From the NCBI RefSeq assembly GCF_907164915.1, contig NC_061862.1:29157151-29221150 (forward strand): a stretch of DNA of 64,000 nt, given 5' to 3'. This DNA is from Impatiens glandulifera (Eukaryota; Streptophyta; Magnoliopsida; Ericales; Balsaminaceae). The notes beneath the pieces are model-generated. The model was not told the DNA's origin. It saw only the letters and a program-made list of their open reading frames with translations, and searched no databases. Positions 15,916 through 32,940 of this stretch are shown here, in pieces (position 1 is the stretch's first letter; each line of letters opens with the position of its first letter). The translations under genes and the position numbers were made by a program.

Positions 15916-17560
15916 ATCAAAACTCTTAAACTCGTAGGAATAAGACGTTGTTTTACTAATTTCTTCATCAACATACTCTTCATAAAGAGAATAAATTAGC
16001 TCTTTAACTTTTAAGATATTCTTAGAGGCATCTAATTCAGAATAAAGCTTAGGAAAACAAAATTCAACTGCAAGTATTTTCTTGGTTGGATCGAACACGG
16101 CAGCTATTGCCATCAATAGATTACAGTCACCCCAATACTTATCAAATTTGTTTTTCATTTTACTAGCCAACTCCTTCAGAAATAAATCGTCATGGTGTGC
16201 ATATGTTCCAATGCTGACTTTATTTTTTGAACTTCTTGTAGAAATAAATTTGAAGTAGGATACTCACTACCTGAAATAATGTGAGTGACCGTCCAAAAAG
16301 TCTCTAACAATGAGCAAATCTTTTGAGATTTATTCCATTCTTCATCATGAGGGCAACAACTATAAAATGGATCACGTTCTTTAAACATCTTAAAAACTTC
16401 TTTGAACTTTAGTGCACAACTTAACATCTCAAAAGTCGAGTTCCACCTGGTTTTACAATCACGAATCAATTTTTTGTCCTTCAACTGTAATTGTTGTACA
16501 CAGTCTACAAATTGCACACGTCTTGCCTCAGAACGATTTACATATTCTACACTTTCCCTTATGTTATTTATAATATCCTCAATCTCCCTCAATCCATCTT
16601 GAACACACAAATTTAAGACATGTGCACAACAACGAACATGGAATAAATTTCCTCCACATGATAATTTTCTAGACCTTTGAATGATATCCTTCATATATCG
16701 AATAGCCGAATCATTGCTGGAAGAATTATCAACCGTAATAGTGAAAACCTTATTTTCTATACCCCACTCTTTCATGCACTTGAAAATGGAATCGGAAATT
16801 TGAAGACCTCCCCTTGGTGGTGGAATGTTAATAAAACTTAAAACTCTATTTTGCAAATTCTAACAAGAATCAATCCAATGTCCAGTGACTACCATGTACT
16901 CAATTCTTTGATTCTTTGACTTCCAATAATTTGTTATCAAACTTACTTTATTTACACACTCAAGACTTTTCTTCAACCTTTTTTTCTCCATCTCATAAAT
17001 CTTCATGCTATCTTCTCTACAAGTCATTCGACTAATCTTTTGCCATTTTGGCATTCCACGCCTCATCATTAAATTAAACCCCTCTTCCTCAAGAATGGTG
17101 AATGGATGTTCAATCATCATAATCCAATGAGCAGCTGCCTCTCACATTTGTTCCATGTCAAATTTTCCATAATGCAAAGAAGAAATGGATGGTGAAGCTG
17201 AATCGGAGGGCAAAAAATTCAACTTTGTTTATTGTTCGGCAACTCGCAAATTATGTTTTCTCCTCACACAAATCTATGTCTCAAAAGACTTGATGTGGAT
17301 CCTGATTTACCAATTGTAAAAAGAGCATTACAATGTTACATTTCGCTTTATGTCCATCAACTGTATCAAAATTATTCCAAACTTTTGAAACTATTTTCCT
17401 TTTATTTATTTGGAATATTTCTTCCTCATTTTCTTCAGCCTTTTCTTGTGTTTCTGGACTAGATATTCTAGTTTCCGTGTTGATCTCAATTTTAACCTTA
17501 GATTCAACTACGACACTATTTATAATAAGTAAAAGAGAATAAATATGTCAATTTTACATA
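15061..17560 (-). pseudogene. hAT-family transposase (zinc finger BED type), disrupted
   Basis: Read on the minus strand from about 17560: an acidic lead, then a BED finger whose frame shifts after KAKCN (near 17325). Next come ITNYWKSKNQRIEYMVVTGHW, a TAG (about 16857-16859) where relatives have Trp, and PPPRGG with ITVDNSSSNDSAI. CAHVLNLCVQDGL and CKTRWNSTFEML follow. A frameshift falls near 16170, then the block NKFDKYWGDCNLLMAIAAVF. The dimerisation domain (LEWWRMNRLQYPILSKIAVD) is present twice through a tandem duplication. The family excises and reinserts DNA between short inverted repeats. Not functional here because of the stop, the frameshifts and the duplicated C-terminus. Confidence 0.9.
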
Positions 17561-18330
17561 TAGTATACTTAAAAATAAAATTACCAAACATCTAATATAA
17601 AAAGATTGATATAATAAATATAAGCTAATTAAAAAATAATGTTTTCAATTTATTAATCGGATATGTTTTCTATTAAATATTATTATATATATTTGAATTA
17701 TTTAGGTGGAAGGATAACAAGATTTTAACATTATAGGAAGAATCTAACTTATAGCAATAATTTATTAATTTTTTATATATATTATAATATATATTATTAA
17801 TCTTATAAAATATTTTTTTTTCTAAACATATTATATATAATATATATATCTTTTTTTTCTCTCCATATTATATATAATAAATATATTAATTTTTTTCTCT
17901 TTAAATATTATATTTTTATTATATAAAATATATTAATATTTTTTTATCTATTTCAATATTATATATAATAAACTTTTATTATATATAATATATTAACCAC
18001 CGTAATATATTATATATTATAATATACTAATTATTATATCCATAATATTTATTTTTATTATATATAATATATTAACTTTAATTTATCTCTTTAGATATAA
18101 TATACTTTTATTATAAATAATATATTAACCATTATTATTTCTTTTTATACTAAACTAATTATTATATCTTTATATTATTTTTATTATATATAATATATTA
18201 ACCCTTTTTTTTATCTGTTTCAATATTATATATAATATGCTTTTATTATATATAATTTATTAAAAAAATTATTTTTGTCTATTTTATATCAAATAGTGTT
18301 ATTCTATATATTCATCCAACCTATGTATAG

Positions 18331-19990
18331 AATAATCGAAGCCCAAGTTTATCATAATACATGAAAAAAGAATATATAAACATAAATTTCTTTTAATACA
18401 TAACAAAAAAAGATGAAAGAGATTTTTCTTACCAATGAGTTAAACAATAAAATAGTTTTTTCCTTTCTTTGTTGTTGGATCTCCTTATAGTAAAAAGAAA
18501 TCAAAGTTAAATAAAAAGTAAAAACAATAGTTATCATAAAAGTGAAAATAAATTTTAATTACCTGTAAGCCTCTTCTGAATGAGATCGATGTGAAGACGG
18601 AAAAAGAAGAAAATGAATAGATGAAGAGTAAAAAGATTGTGAAGACTAAAGAAAAAGAGATTAAGAGCTAAAGAAATGGTGTAAAATGAATGAAGAAAAG
18701 ATGAAGAGTGGAAGAACGGGTGAAGAGTGAAAGAAATGGTGAAGATGGAAGAGAAAATGAATGATGAAAGAAATGAAGAAGAGGAGAGGCACGTAGATTA
18801 GATTAGATTAGAAGATTAGGTTAGATGAAGAGTCGTAGATATGTTAGAATAAGTGTTTTATTTTATGGATTGTAGGCTAAATAAATAATCGAAGCCCAAG
18901 TTTATCATAATACATGAAAAAAGAATATATAAACATAAATTTCTTTCAATACATAACAAAAAAAGATGAAAGAGATTTTCCTTACCAATGAGTTAAACAA
19001 TAAAATAGTTTTTTCCTTTCTTTGTTGTTGGATCTCCTTATAGTAAAAAGAAATCAAAGTTAAATAAAAAGTAAAAACAATAGTTATCATAAAAGTGAAA
19101 ATAAATTTTAATTACTTGTAAGCCTCTTCTGAATGAGATCGATGTGAAGACGGAAAAAGAAGAAAATGAATAGATGAAGAGTGAAAAGATTGTGAAGACT
19201 AAAGAAAAAGAGATTAAGAGCTAAAGAAATGGTGTAAAATGAATGAAGAAAAGATGAAGAGTGGAAGAACGGGTGAAGAGTGAAAGAAATGGTGAAGATG
19301 GAAGAGAAAATGAATGATGAAAGAAATGAAGAAGAGGAGAGGCACGTAGATTAGATTAGATGAAGAAGATTAGGTTAGATGAAGAGTCGTAGATATGTTA
19401 GAATAAGTGTTTTATTTTATGGATTGTAGGCTAAATAAATAATCGAAGCCCAAGTTTATCATAATACATGAAAAAAGAATATATAAACATAAATTTCTTT
19501 TAATACATAACAAAAAAAGATGAAAGAGATTTTCCTTACCAATGAGTTAAACAATAAAATAGTTTTTTCCTTTCTTTGTTGTTGGATCTCCTTATAGTAA
19601 AAAGAAATCAAAGTTAAATAAAAAGTAAAAACAATAGTTATCATAAAAGTGAAAATAAATTTTAATTACCTGTAAGCCTCTTCTGAATGAGATCGATGTG
19701 AAGACGGAAAAAGAAGAAAATGAATAGATGAAGAGTGAAAAGATTGTGAAGACTAAAGAAAAAGAGATTAAGAGCTAAAGAAATGGTGTAAAATGAATGA
19801 AGAAAAGATGAAGAGTGGAAGAACGGGTGAAGAGTGAAAGAAATGGTGAAGATGGAAGAGAAAATGAATGATGAAAGAAATGAAGAAGAGGAGAGGCACG
19901 TAGATTAGATTAGATGAAGAAGATTAGGTTAGATGAAGAGTCGTAGATATGTTAGAATAAGTGTTTTATTTTATGGATTGTGGGCTAAAT
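18331..19990. repeat. Three tandem copies of a 553-bp unit inside the hAT element
   Basis: Units begin at about 18331, 18884 and 19438 with AATAATCGAAGCCCAAG and end with GGCTAAATAA. They differ by isolated substitutions and a few bases of indel near the TTAGATTAGATGAAGA stretch. The array lies between the transposase start and the right terminus, in the 5' non-coding part of the element. The open frames in each unit are short and look non-coding. Confidence 0.95.
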
Positions 19991-20412
19991 AAATAAAAAA
20001 TATATTATATATACTATGAGGCTCGAAAAAGCTCGACAAGCCATCGAGCAAGCATTATATAAGCTCGAGTTCGACTCGAATTTTAAACGAGCCGACTCGA
20101 GCTCGACCAAAGTCAAGCTCAAGTCGAGCTTTGACCGAATGGCTCATGAGTGACTCACGAGTAGCTTGACTCATTTGCAGCCTTAGGTGGTGGTGATAGT
20201 TGAGGAGGAGGTCGATTAGAACATCTTATGTTCGGGGAAAAGGGTCTTCAAGACGAACTCCAAGAATTAAAAAGGAAGAACCTTAATTTATCATCTTCTG
20301 TATTTTACTTTTGATATAAAAATATTGGCTAGTGTTTGATTTCATATTATAAATTGATTTGACTTTTTAATTTGATTCTAACTTAGTTTTAAAATAATAA
20401 AAAATGAGAAAT

Positions 20413-21755
20413 TGTTAGACTAAACTAAATAAAAAAAAGAGAAAATTAATTAATTAAGAAAGAATTAATTAAAAGAATATGTACGACATAATTTTGATGA
20501 TGAGGTTTGAATAAAACTAAGTTGGGTAATTTACCCTTGTGTAGATACATATATAAAAAAAGTATGTCTATTCGGACGTCGTCTAACTCCTTTAGACGTG
20601 GTTTAAGGAATGCACGGTTAGATGTCGTCTAACTCCTTTAGACGTGGTCTAAGGAATGCGCGGTTAGACGTCGTCTAACTCCTTTAGACGTGGTCTAAGG
20701 AATGCGCGGTTAGACGTTGTCTAACTCTTTTAAACGTGGTATAAAGAATGCGCGGTTAGACGTCGTCCAACTCTTTTAGATGTGGTCTAAAGAAAGCGTA
20801 GTTAGACGTCGTCTAACTCCTTTAGACGTGGTCTAAAGAGGAAGCGCAGTTAGATGTCGTTTAACCTTCTTAGACGTTTGAAAGAGCGTCTGATTACGTA
20901 CTCAACTCGTCTATAGTTCTCGTTTTCAATAGTCTGACAACTCAACTCAAACAACAAATGAAAAACTACCATGTACGCTATTATTATTCAAATTTCCCCC
21001 ATTGTACCTTTCTAGTACAACACGATCTTTGAGAATATTCGGCGCACTATCAGTCTGGTACAACCACGATCCCAACGCTTATATCTCTAATGTACTACTT
21101 GTACTATTGGAGGCTGTCCAACGAAAAAAAGACACGTGTCCATAAAAAAGATTCGACCATTGGTGCTTTTCAAGTATAAATAGATACCTTAGGACAATAG
21201 ATGAATCTCTCGGTGACTCAACAACTCGTTTAACTAATTACTTGCTGAAAGCTCTATACGAATCAAGATTCACCAAGTGCTGTATTCACTCTCCCTGAAA
21301 TCATCTTATAATCCTCCTACTGTTCTTTCTGTGTGAAGTTTCAGTATTGCAATTTGAACAGAGGTTGCTCTATTCAACAAAGAGTTAGCTAGAAGTTCAG
21401 AAACAGTTAGTTGTTAAGTCATGTGTTTTCTGACTAGGTTTGTGCATTTTTTGTACTAAATCAAAGTCTTTTAGTGAATATCATTCCTGTTGAGGAAAAA
21501 TGGGTGACGTATGAGTTTTATCTTCGAAAATCCATAAAACTCCTTGTATTCTTTACTTTCCGTTCATTGTATTCATCTGGATGACGCTTCAAATCTAACA
21601 AATTGTTCTGTACTTGAGCTTGTGTAAGAGTTTATGAAGATTTGTGAAGAATAAAAACAAGTTTTAACTTTTAACAGAGTTAAAATCGAATTGAAAGTCA
21701 TAAAATGTTAACTGTAGTCAGACCCATGTCTCTATTGATAACACCGATCCTAACA
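20413..21755 (+). repeat. 3' (or solo) LTR of the nested LTR retrotransposon
   Basis: It starts TGTTAG and ends CTAACA, a 6-bp inverted terminus. It has a TATA-like TATAAATAG at about 21175-21183 on the plus strand and is followed directly by the AAGGA target duplicate. It contains the minisatellite at 20575-20880. Confidence 0.7.
20575..20880. repeat. Minisatellite of about seven 46-bp units inside the LTR
   Basis: The units repeat GTCGTCTAACTCCTTTAGAC and continue GTGGTCTAAGGAATGCGCG. Each contains short inverted halves (GTCTAA/TTAGAC and GTTAGAC/GTCTAAC) that could pair. Later units are more divergent. It lies upstream of the LTR's TATA-like motif. Confidence 0.9.
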
Positions 21756-21760
21756 AAGGA

Positions 21761-23112
21761 CTTCACACAATGCAAAAGGGTCGACTTTAATGAGATCTAC
21801 TCCCCGGTAGTGAAGCACATGTCCATTTGTGTGTTGCTCGCTCTAGTGAATTAGTTTGACTTGGAGCTCGAGAAAATGGAAGTGAAGACGAAATTTCTTC
21901 ATGAGAATTTAGAGGAGAATATCTTCATGATGTAACCCGAGGGGTTCGTTAAACCCAGTGATGTAGGTAAGGTATGTCTCCTTAAACGCTCGCTTTATGG
22001 TTTAAAACAATCCCAAGACAATGGTATTTGCGCTTTGATGAGTTCATGGTTCGTAACGATTTTGTGAGGAGCAATTTTGATAGTTGTGTCTATGTCAAAT
22101 GGGTTGATAGTTGCGGGGTCTTCCTATTGTTATATGTGGATGATATGTTGATCGCATCAAGAAATATGGAAGATGTTCGCAAGGTTAAGAGTTTGTTAAG
22201 GAGTGAGTTCGAGATGAAGGATATGGGGTGGGCAAAGAAAATTTTAGGGATATTGATTGAGCGGGATCGGGAGAAAGACTCCATGTTTTTGTCTCAAAAT
22301 GACTACCTCCAAAAAGTGGTCGCCAAGTTCGGGATGTCTAACGCCAAGACAGTTCAAACATCATTAGCTATTCATTTCAAGCTCTCCTCAAAGATATCAC
22401 CGAGTATTGAGGAGAAAAAGGTGAGAATGGCAAACACCCCATATGCAAGTGTCGTTGGGAGCCTAATGTATGTCATGGTATGTACACGATCCGATTTTGC
22501 TTATGCGGTTAGTCTTGTTAGTTGTTTTATAGCAAACCCGGGGAAAGAACATTGGGAGGCGACGAAGTGAGTTCTCCGTTACGTTAAGAGATCTTTAGAT
22601 GTCGGTCTTTATTTTAAACGGGCGGGTGTATGTGATGATAAGTTGAGAGAATATATTGATGCTAATTTTGCAGGTGACTTAGTGAAGAGAAGGTCCCTAA
22701 CGGGATATGTGTTTACCCTATTTGGATGCTCGGTAAGTTAGAAGGCACAGTTACAATCCGTAGTTGTTCTTTCAACAACGGAAGTCGAGTATATCGCTGT
22801 GACGGAGGGAGTGAATGAGGCACTTTAGTTGAAGGGTCTCGTGGGTGAATTTGGGGTGAAGAATGATAAGGTGGAGTTGTTTTGCGATAACCAAAACGCC
22901 ATACACTTGTCCAAGAACTTGATGTTGCACGAACGCACAAAATACATCAACATTTGACTTCACTACATTCGAGATGTCATAGCGAGTGGAGTTGTAGTTG
23001 TGGAGAAGATTTACATGGATGAAAATTCTACAGATATGACCATGAAGGTGGTGACAGGAATCAAGTTTCGAAAATATTGCGACTTGATTCACGTCACAAA
23101 GTTTGGAACATA
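21761..23112 (+). pseudogene. Copia Pol, second part: reverse transcriptase and RNase H
   Basis: The frame resumes with VDFNEIYSPVVKHMS and LYGLKQ. A one-base deletion near 22020 shifts frame before WYLRFDEF. The catalytic LLLYVDDMLIAS (near 22125-22160) is intact. GSLMYVMVCTRSDFAYAVS and RNase H segments (YIDANFAGD, LSTTEVEYIAVTEG, LFCDNQNAIHLS) follow, with several in-frame stops, down to about 23112. Joined with 10905-12669 this completes one copia polymerase. Confidence 0.9.
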
Positions 23113-23200
23113 ATCGAAGAAATAGGAGGATCGATTCTAAGTTGTTCTTAGTGATGAGGCTCATTCATTTGACAATTGACATAGAGGCAAGGTGGAGATT

Positions 23201-23662
23201 TGTGGAATTGAGCCTCGGGTTTTGAGGCCCAATTTAGTGTGGGTCAATGTTATGTACAAAATAAGGAAAGAATCCATATATATATATATATATTATATTA
23301 TATGGAGAGAGAATAATATATTCTAAAAGGGAAAGAATATATATATTATAATATAATATAATATATATAGAGAATGATTCTTTCCTAATTATGAATTCTA
23401 AAAGCCTATATATATTTACATTGTAAATGAGTTGTAGAGGGTGGTGAAACTAAAACCTTGAACATACAAAGAGTTAGAATTTGTAATTATAACTCTATTG
23501 AATCGATTCTCTGAAAGTAGAACGTATGACATTGTTGGTCCGAACTTAGGTAAACTCTTGTGTCGTTATTCTGTTTATTCTTTGTTTTACCGTTATTGTT
23601 CTACATCCATTACGATTGCTATATTTTCGTTTTTCATTTTTCGGGTGATAGTTTTCACAATA
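23201..23662 (+). repeat. 3' LTR of the copia element
   Basis: It is the partner of 9546-9998 and starts TGTGGAATTG after a purine-rich tract (GAGGCAAGGTGGAGATT). Visible substitutions and small indels against the 5' LTR indicate an old insertion. Confidence 0.88.
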
Positions 23663-23934
23663 GATAAATTAGTGAATTGTAAGAGATTTATGTAATTAAC
23701 AGTTGTGTGGTTGGGAGACTCTTGATTCTATAGAAAATCTCATGGACTCTTATGGCATTATAAAAAAAAGTTGCACTATGTTAAGTCAATGTCATATGTG
23801 TCATAAGGAGTTGGGAATCGACGATTCACTTACTTTTGAATTATCAATGATGACTAGTATATGAAGTCTTTTGTGGAATATGATTGAGACTCATTAGGTG
23901 ATACCCGAGTCACTAGGTAGTTGCTGTGAAGTTT
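23663..23934. other. Short spacer
   Basis: No feature seen apart from the copia target site at its left and the CACTA target site TTT at its right end. Confidence 0.4.
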
Positions 23935-25320
23935 CACTAGGAATAAAATGGCCTTTGATGAGGGCAAAAACTCTCGGTGAAAGCCTATTTGTCGTCGGTG
24001 ATGGTTTTCACCGAGGGTGATAAATGCTCGGAAGGTGTCAGTAATTCGACTATTGATGAAGAAAATTAGTATCACCGAGAGCACTAATCACGTTCGGTGA
24101 TAATTCAATTCTTTTACCGAGAGTATTGACTCTCCTCTTTGTGATAATTAGAGTCCTTAGAAAATGATCATATGAAGCTTTCTCAATTTTTTACAATTTT
24201 CTACAACAGAAATTAATCCCATATATGTACACTCTAGTGTCTTCACCAAGTGTAATGTCTCTAGATTTATATAACGTGAAATTGCATCCAGACCTACATC
24301 ACTTAATTGAATCCTCTCCAGAACAACCTCCATTAGAGGGTTGTCCTTTCTGGTTGACGTTGTTTGGAAAATTCAATCCCAATCTCCCATACTTAGATTC
24401 TTAGTTTCGATTACAAGTGGGCCGAAGCAATGTCCATTGTAGATCTCCCTGAATCATATAGTTTTGAGAGAATGAGATACGATGAAGTCAGGACTTACTG
24501 GTTCGAGAACACCATGGTGACGTTTGATTGATAGTTCTTCAAGATATTTGTAGTTTTCTAGGACGACGTTCATGCCTTTGACTCCGAATAAGAAGGATTT
24601 GGTTGAGAATTTCTTCAAACACTTGGTGTTCTTCGAGAACTCGATCAGGCTGGTTTCGGTTAGCTCACGATAGCCGCAGAGCTTCAAACAGGTTAGGTTT
24701 TGGCAGCGAAGTGAGATATGGATGAATGATTCACCGTCTATACTTATAGATTGGCGGTCACAACGAATGACTAGCTTTGTGACCGAATCGAATCGGGAGA
24801 ATATGGTTGGAAGGAAATGATATGGCCTTCCCCCTATCAAATGAGCACTTGGTATTCTTCGAGAACGCGGCTAGGCCTACTTCGGTTATCTCACAACAAC
24901 TGCGGAGCTTCAAACGGGTTAGATTTTGGCAACGAAGTGAGATCTGAATGAGTGATTCTTCGTTAATACGTACAAATTGACGATCGCAAGGAAGACTAGC
25001 TTTGTGACGTAATTGAATCGAGAGAATATGATTGAAATCAAATGACGGGACAGAAGGCCGAGAGGGATAAGAAAGAGACGACCGAGAGAAAGAGAGAGGA
25101 AGAAGAGAAGACAGAATTAGGGGAAAATAATTATTATTACCGAGGACGTTGTCGGGTGCTCTCAGTAATAATAATTATCATTGACGATACTCTTCTGCTC
25201 TCAGTAATATTAACAATTATCTACAAGGGTAACCATTTGCTCTCAATGATATTATTATTCTTGAGAACATTCTTTCGTTCTTGGCGACAATTCTCGGTAA
25301 TTGTTCATATTTTACTAGTG
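23935..25320. mobile_element. Non-autonomous CACTA element carrying a captured gene fragment
   Basis: The left end reads CACTAGGAAT and the right end reads TTTTACTAGTG (CACTAGTAAAA on the other strand), flanked by TTT on both sides (23932-23934, 25321-25323), the 3-bp duplication of CACTA elements. Subterminal zones on both sides (about 23965-24130 and 25135-25300) hold many copies of a CTCGGTGATAA / CACCGAG-like motif, as is usual for transposase-binding repeats of this superfamily. Between them is an F-box/LRR gene fragment on the minus strand. No transposase is present. Confidence 0.8.
24175..25048 (-). pseudogene. F-box/LRR gene fragment, VFB (VIER F-BOX) family, captured and partly duplicated
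   Basis: The best-preserved part (24454-24840) reads FSRFDSVTKLVIRCDRQSIS, then ISLRCQNLTCLKLCGYRELT and LEELSIKRHHG, matching the leucine-rich repeat part of VFB-type F-box proteins. Further down on the minus strand, in broken frames, are YNGHCFGPLV, GDWD, MEVVLERIQLSDVGLDAIS, LETLHLVKTLECT and NCKKLRKLHM, in family order. About 205 bp of the first LRR block is repeated at 24843-25048 with a one-base deletion. The F-box itself and the C-terminal repeats are absent. Family members are substrate receptors of SCF ubiquitin ligases; this copy cannot make one. Confidence 0.85.
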
Positions 25321-26599
25321 TTTGTATTGAGGTGGCTGATATATCAAGAATACATATTTGAATTATCATCTCGATTAGAGAAAAATCGTCGAACCTTCAA
25401 TGATCGCTGTCATTTGATTTGTATAATTTATAATGCTATTATTATAACATTTTCTAATATTCGTTTTGGAAAGTTGGTAGAGTACGTCGAAAAATTGTTC
25501 GTTCTTTTAAGGATTTATGAGTTTGAGTAACATGTTTTTATTATTTTCATATTTTAATTTTTTTTATATCATTTTTGTAATTGTGCTTAATCCATATATA
25601 TATATATATAACATTTTATAAAAAGAGGATGACAATGGGATGAGGATGGATAATGAATTTATACTATATATTTAACCCGAAAATAGGGTACGACATATTA
25701 TATATTTTATTTATTCTCCTTATATTCCAAACAACAAAAACAAAGTTCCAAATTTGTAACAATCAATGAAAGAAGTTCAACTGTACCTTCCAGTGTCAAA
25801 TGTCATGCCATAATTGGTCGTTTAAATCAAACCATTATATAATTATTATCTTTAATTATTTATTATAAGCAAAATCGATTGAATTGGTTCAAAATCAAAA
25901 TGAAAACCAATCAAATTGACCAAAACTAGTGGATTCTATTATTATCCTTAATTGTTTATTATAAACTAAGCTGCTTCAATCCAAATTTCAAACCCATGAA
26001 TACGAGTGACTAACGATTTTTCAAATCATTAAATCGAATTTCATCTTGTCATTGAACTACTCATCAAAGGTTATAATTTAAAAAATATACAAAATTTGGT
26101 TATAACAAACCGTGATAATTAAATATTTTTTTAATAATTAAAATTTTAAACCAATAAAAAAATACGCTAAACTGATTTGCATTTTTGAAAATAACGTTTT
26201 TAGGTATTATTATATTATTAACAATAACTTTTAACAAAATAATATAATCAATCAAACAGACCAATAAATCTTAATAGATGTTAATAGTTTGATTGTGTAT
26301 TTAGCTGTCAAAAGTTAGTTCCTAATAGATTAATGTTTGATTCTCACTTAAGTCCCAAATAAGATTAGATGTTCATATAATTAAAAAAAATGTTAAAATT
26401 TATAACAATTTATATCTTATAGACTATTATGGCTTTCAGGTTTTATATTTATTTTATCATTGTGGAATATTTATGTATCAAAACTTTAAATAAAATTATT
26501 ATAACCAATTTAAAAATTTATTTTGAATAATTTTTTATTGAGAATAAAAAAAGTAAAAAACATCAACTATGAGACAAATGTTTTTCTTTTTAATATATT
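25321..26599. other. AT-rich intergenic region upstream of the PP2A gene
   Basis: No coding segment or transposon terminus is recognised. A short (TA)n run lies near 25592-25608. The last 200 bases should contain the phosphatase promoter; TATTTAAA at about 26594 is a weak TATA candidate. Confidence 0.45.
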
Positions 26600-26767
26600 T
26601 AAACCGGAAAAAGGAGTGGTTACCTTCGAGGGAAAATCGAAGAGTATTCTTCTCTCCCTCTCTCTCTCTATCTGGCAAGAAGACGTCTTCAGAATTGCAT
26701 AATCCTAGGGTTTCAAGGAGGTGTTGGATCTGCGATTCGGGGACGATTAAGGCAAGGGAAGTAGAAA
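26600..26767 (+). promoter_or_regulatory. PP2A 5' leader with CT-rich tract
   Basis: A pyrimidine run (TCTCTCCCTCTCTCTCTCTA, about 26650-26671) lies about 100 bases upstream of the start codon. This is a common feature of plant core promoters and leaders. Confidence 0.5.
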
Positions 26768-32201
<5,434 letters not shown>

Positions 32202-32940
32202 TGTGCGATTCTGTTCTGAAAACACGATTGGCTGAATGAATGAAAGTGTTTGCAGAGTCCTTCCTAGAACTTTGGGAAGTGTTGTTTGTTTGTAGGCTTA
32301 ATTGGTTGCTGCATTTAAAGTGAGTGTTGGAAAGAAAGGAATATATATATATATATATGTTTGGTCTGATTCTTGAAGTACTGAAAACTGTAATGGTAAT
32401 GAAGAGGCTGTAACCATTTATTAGATAAATTTGGTGCATCCTATTTTTCCAACTCATGCCGCTATTCTGTCATTGAAGGTGGTGGTGGTTGTTGTTCCTT
32501 ACAAGGAAGGGTGGATTTCTGTAGAAGAAATTATTATAGGTTTCTATGACATTCAACACGCATTTCCTTTTTTTGTTCGGCCATCTTCTTTACTGTGGCA
32601 TGTGGCCACGTAACCATTTAGTTATTTATATTTCATTATTATTCATAATTAATAAATCAAAAACTATTTTAGATTTTAGATTTTAGATTTTTTTAATATA
32701 TATATGTTTTATTTTTTTAAAAAGTCATTATATTAAACATGACATTAACTATAACGATAAAACATGACATTAAAAAATAGCAAACAAATGTTACTCAATA
32801 GGTTATCGAGATCGAATTATGAATTACTCAATAGGTTATCGATTATACGTATTTGACTACTATAATCATTAAAATTTTGATATTTTTTTTTCAACTAGAT
32901 AATTTATCAAAATATAATTGAGATTGTAACCTAAATACAT
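32202..32940. other. PP2A 3' untranslated region and AT-rich spacer
   Basis: The 3' UTR probably runs to about 32450-32620. A short (TA)n run lies at 32341-32358. The remainder is AT-rich, with a small direct repeat (ACTCAATAGGTTATCGA at about 32794 and 32825). Confidence 0.5.

Larger units (their letters stand above)
14388..20185 (-). mobile_element. hAT DNA transposon with decayed transposase and internal amplifications
   Basis: The ends TAGGGCTGCAAATGAG and CTCATTTGCAGCCTTA are inverted with one mismatch, and both are bordered by GAGCTC/CTCGAG-rich subterminal sequence (14400-14600, 20020-20160). Flanking 8-mers GATGGTGG (14380-14387) and GGTGGTGG (20186-20193) differ at one base and fit the 8-bp duplication of hAT elements. 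A hAT transposase with BED zinc finger and dimerisation domain lies on the minus strand. A 450-bp tandem duplication and a 553-bp triplication lie inside. The transposase has several lesions, so the element is not autonomous. Confidence 0.9.
12670..21755 (+). mobile_element. LTR retrotransposon nested in the copia polymerase, 5' LTR not visible
   Basis: The host copia frame stops at 12669 and resumes at 21761 (DFTQ, then VDFNEIYSPVVK). AAGGA is present at both junctions (12665-12669 and 21756-21760), as expected for a 5-bp target duplication. The right end is an LTR (20413-21755) that starts TGTTAG and ends CTAACA. No matching LTR is seen at the left junction, so that end is inferred and may be deleted. 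The interior codes only for low-complexity and coiled-coil-like sequence; no gag-pol is seen. It carries two further insertions (13513-13738 and 14388-20185). Confidence 0.7.
9546..23662 (+). mobile_element. Ty1/copia LTR retrotransposon, decayed and split by a nested insertion
   Basis: LTRs lie at about 9546-9998 and 23201-23662, both starting TGTGGAATTG. A Met-tRNA primer-binding site (TGGTATCAGAGC) follows at 10002 and a purine-rich tract precedes 23201. Gag, protease, integrase, reverse transcriptase and RNase H are recognisable in copia order. Flanks GATGA (9541-9545) and GATAA (23663-23667) are a plausible imperfect target duplication. The polyprotein is broken by many stops and frameshifts, and the reverse transcriptase is cut after LVAK by 9.1 kb of foreign sequence (12670-21755). 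Removing that insert leaves about 5 kb, normal for copia. Confidence 0.92.

Noticed and set aside
18352..19644. Three identical 61-residue minus-strand frames
   Set aside because: They are the same non-coding segment of the 553-bp repeat; Lys/Phe/Ile-rich AT translation with no homology.
25042..25530. Plus-strand open frame of 162 codons starting MTGQKAERDKK
   Set aside because: It crosses the captured gene, the CACTA subterminal repeats and the element border, so it cannot be one protein.
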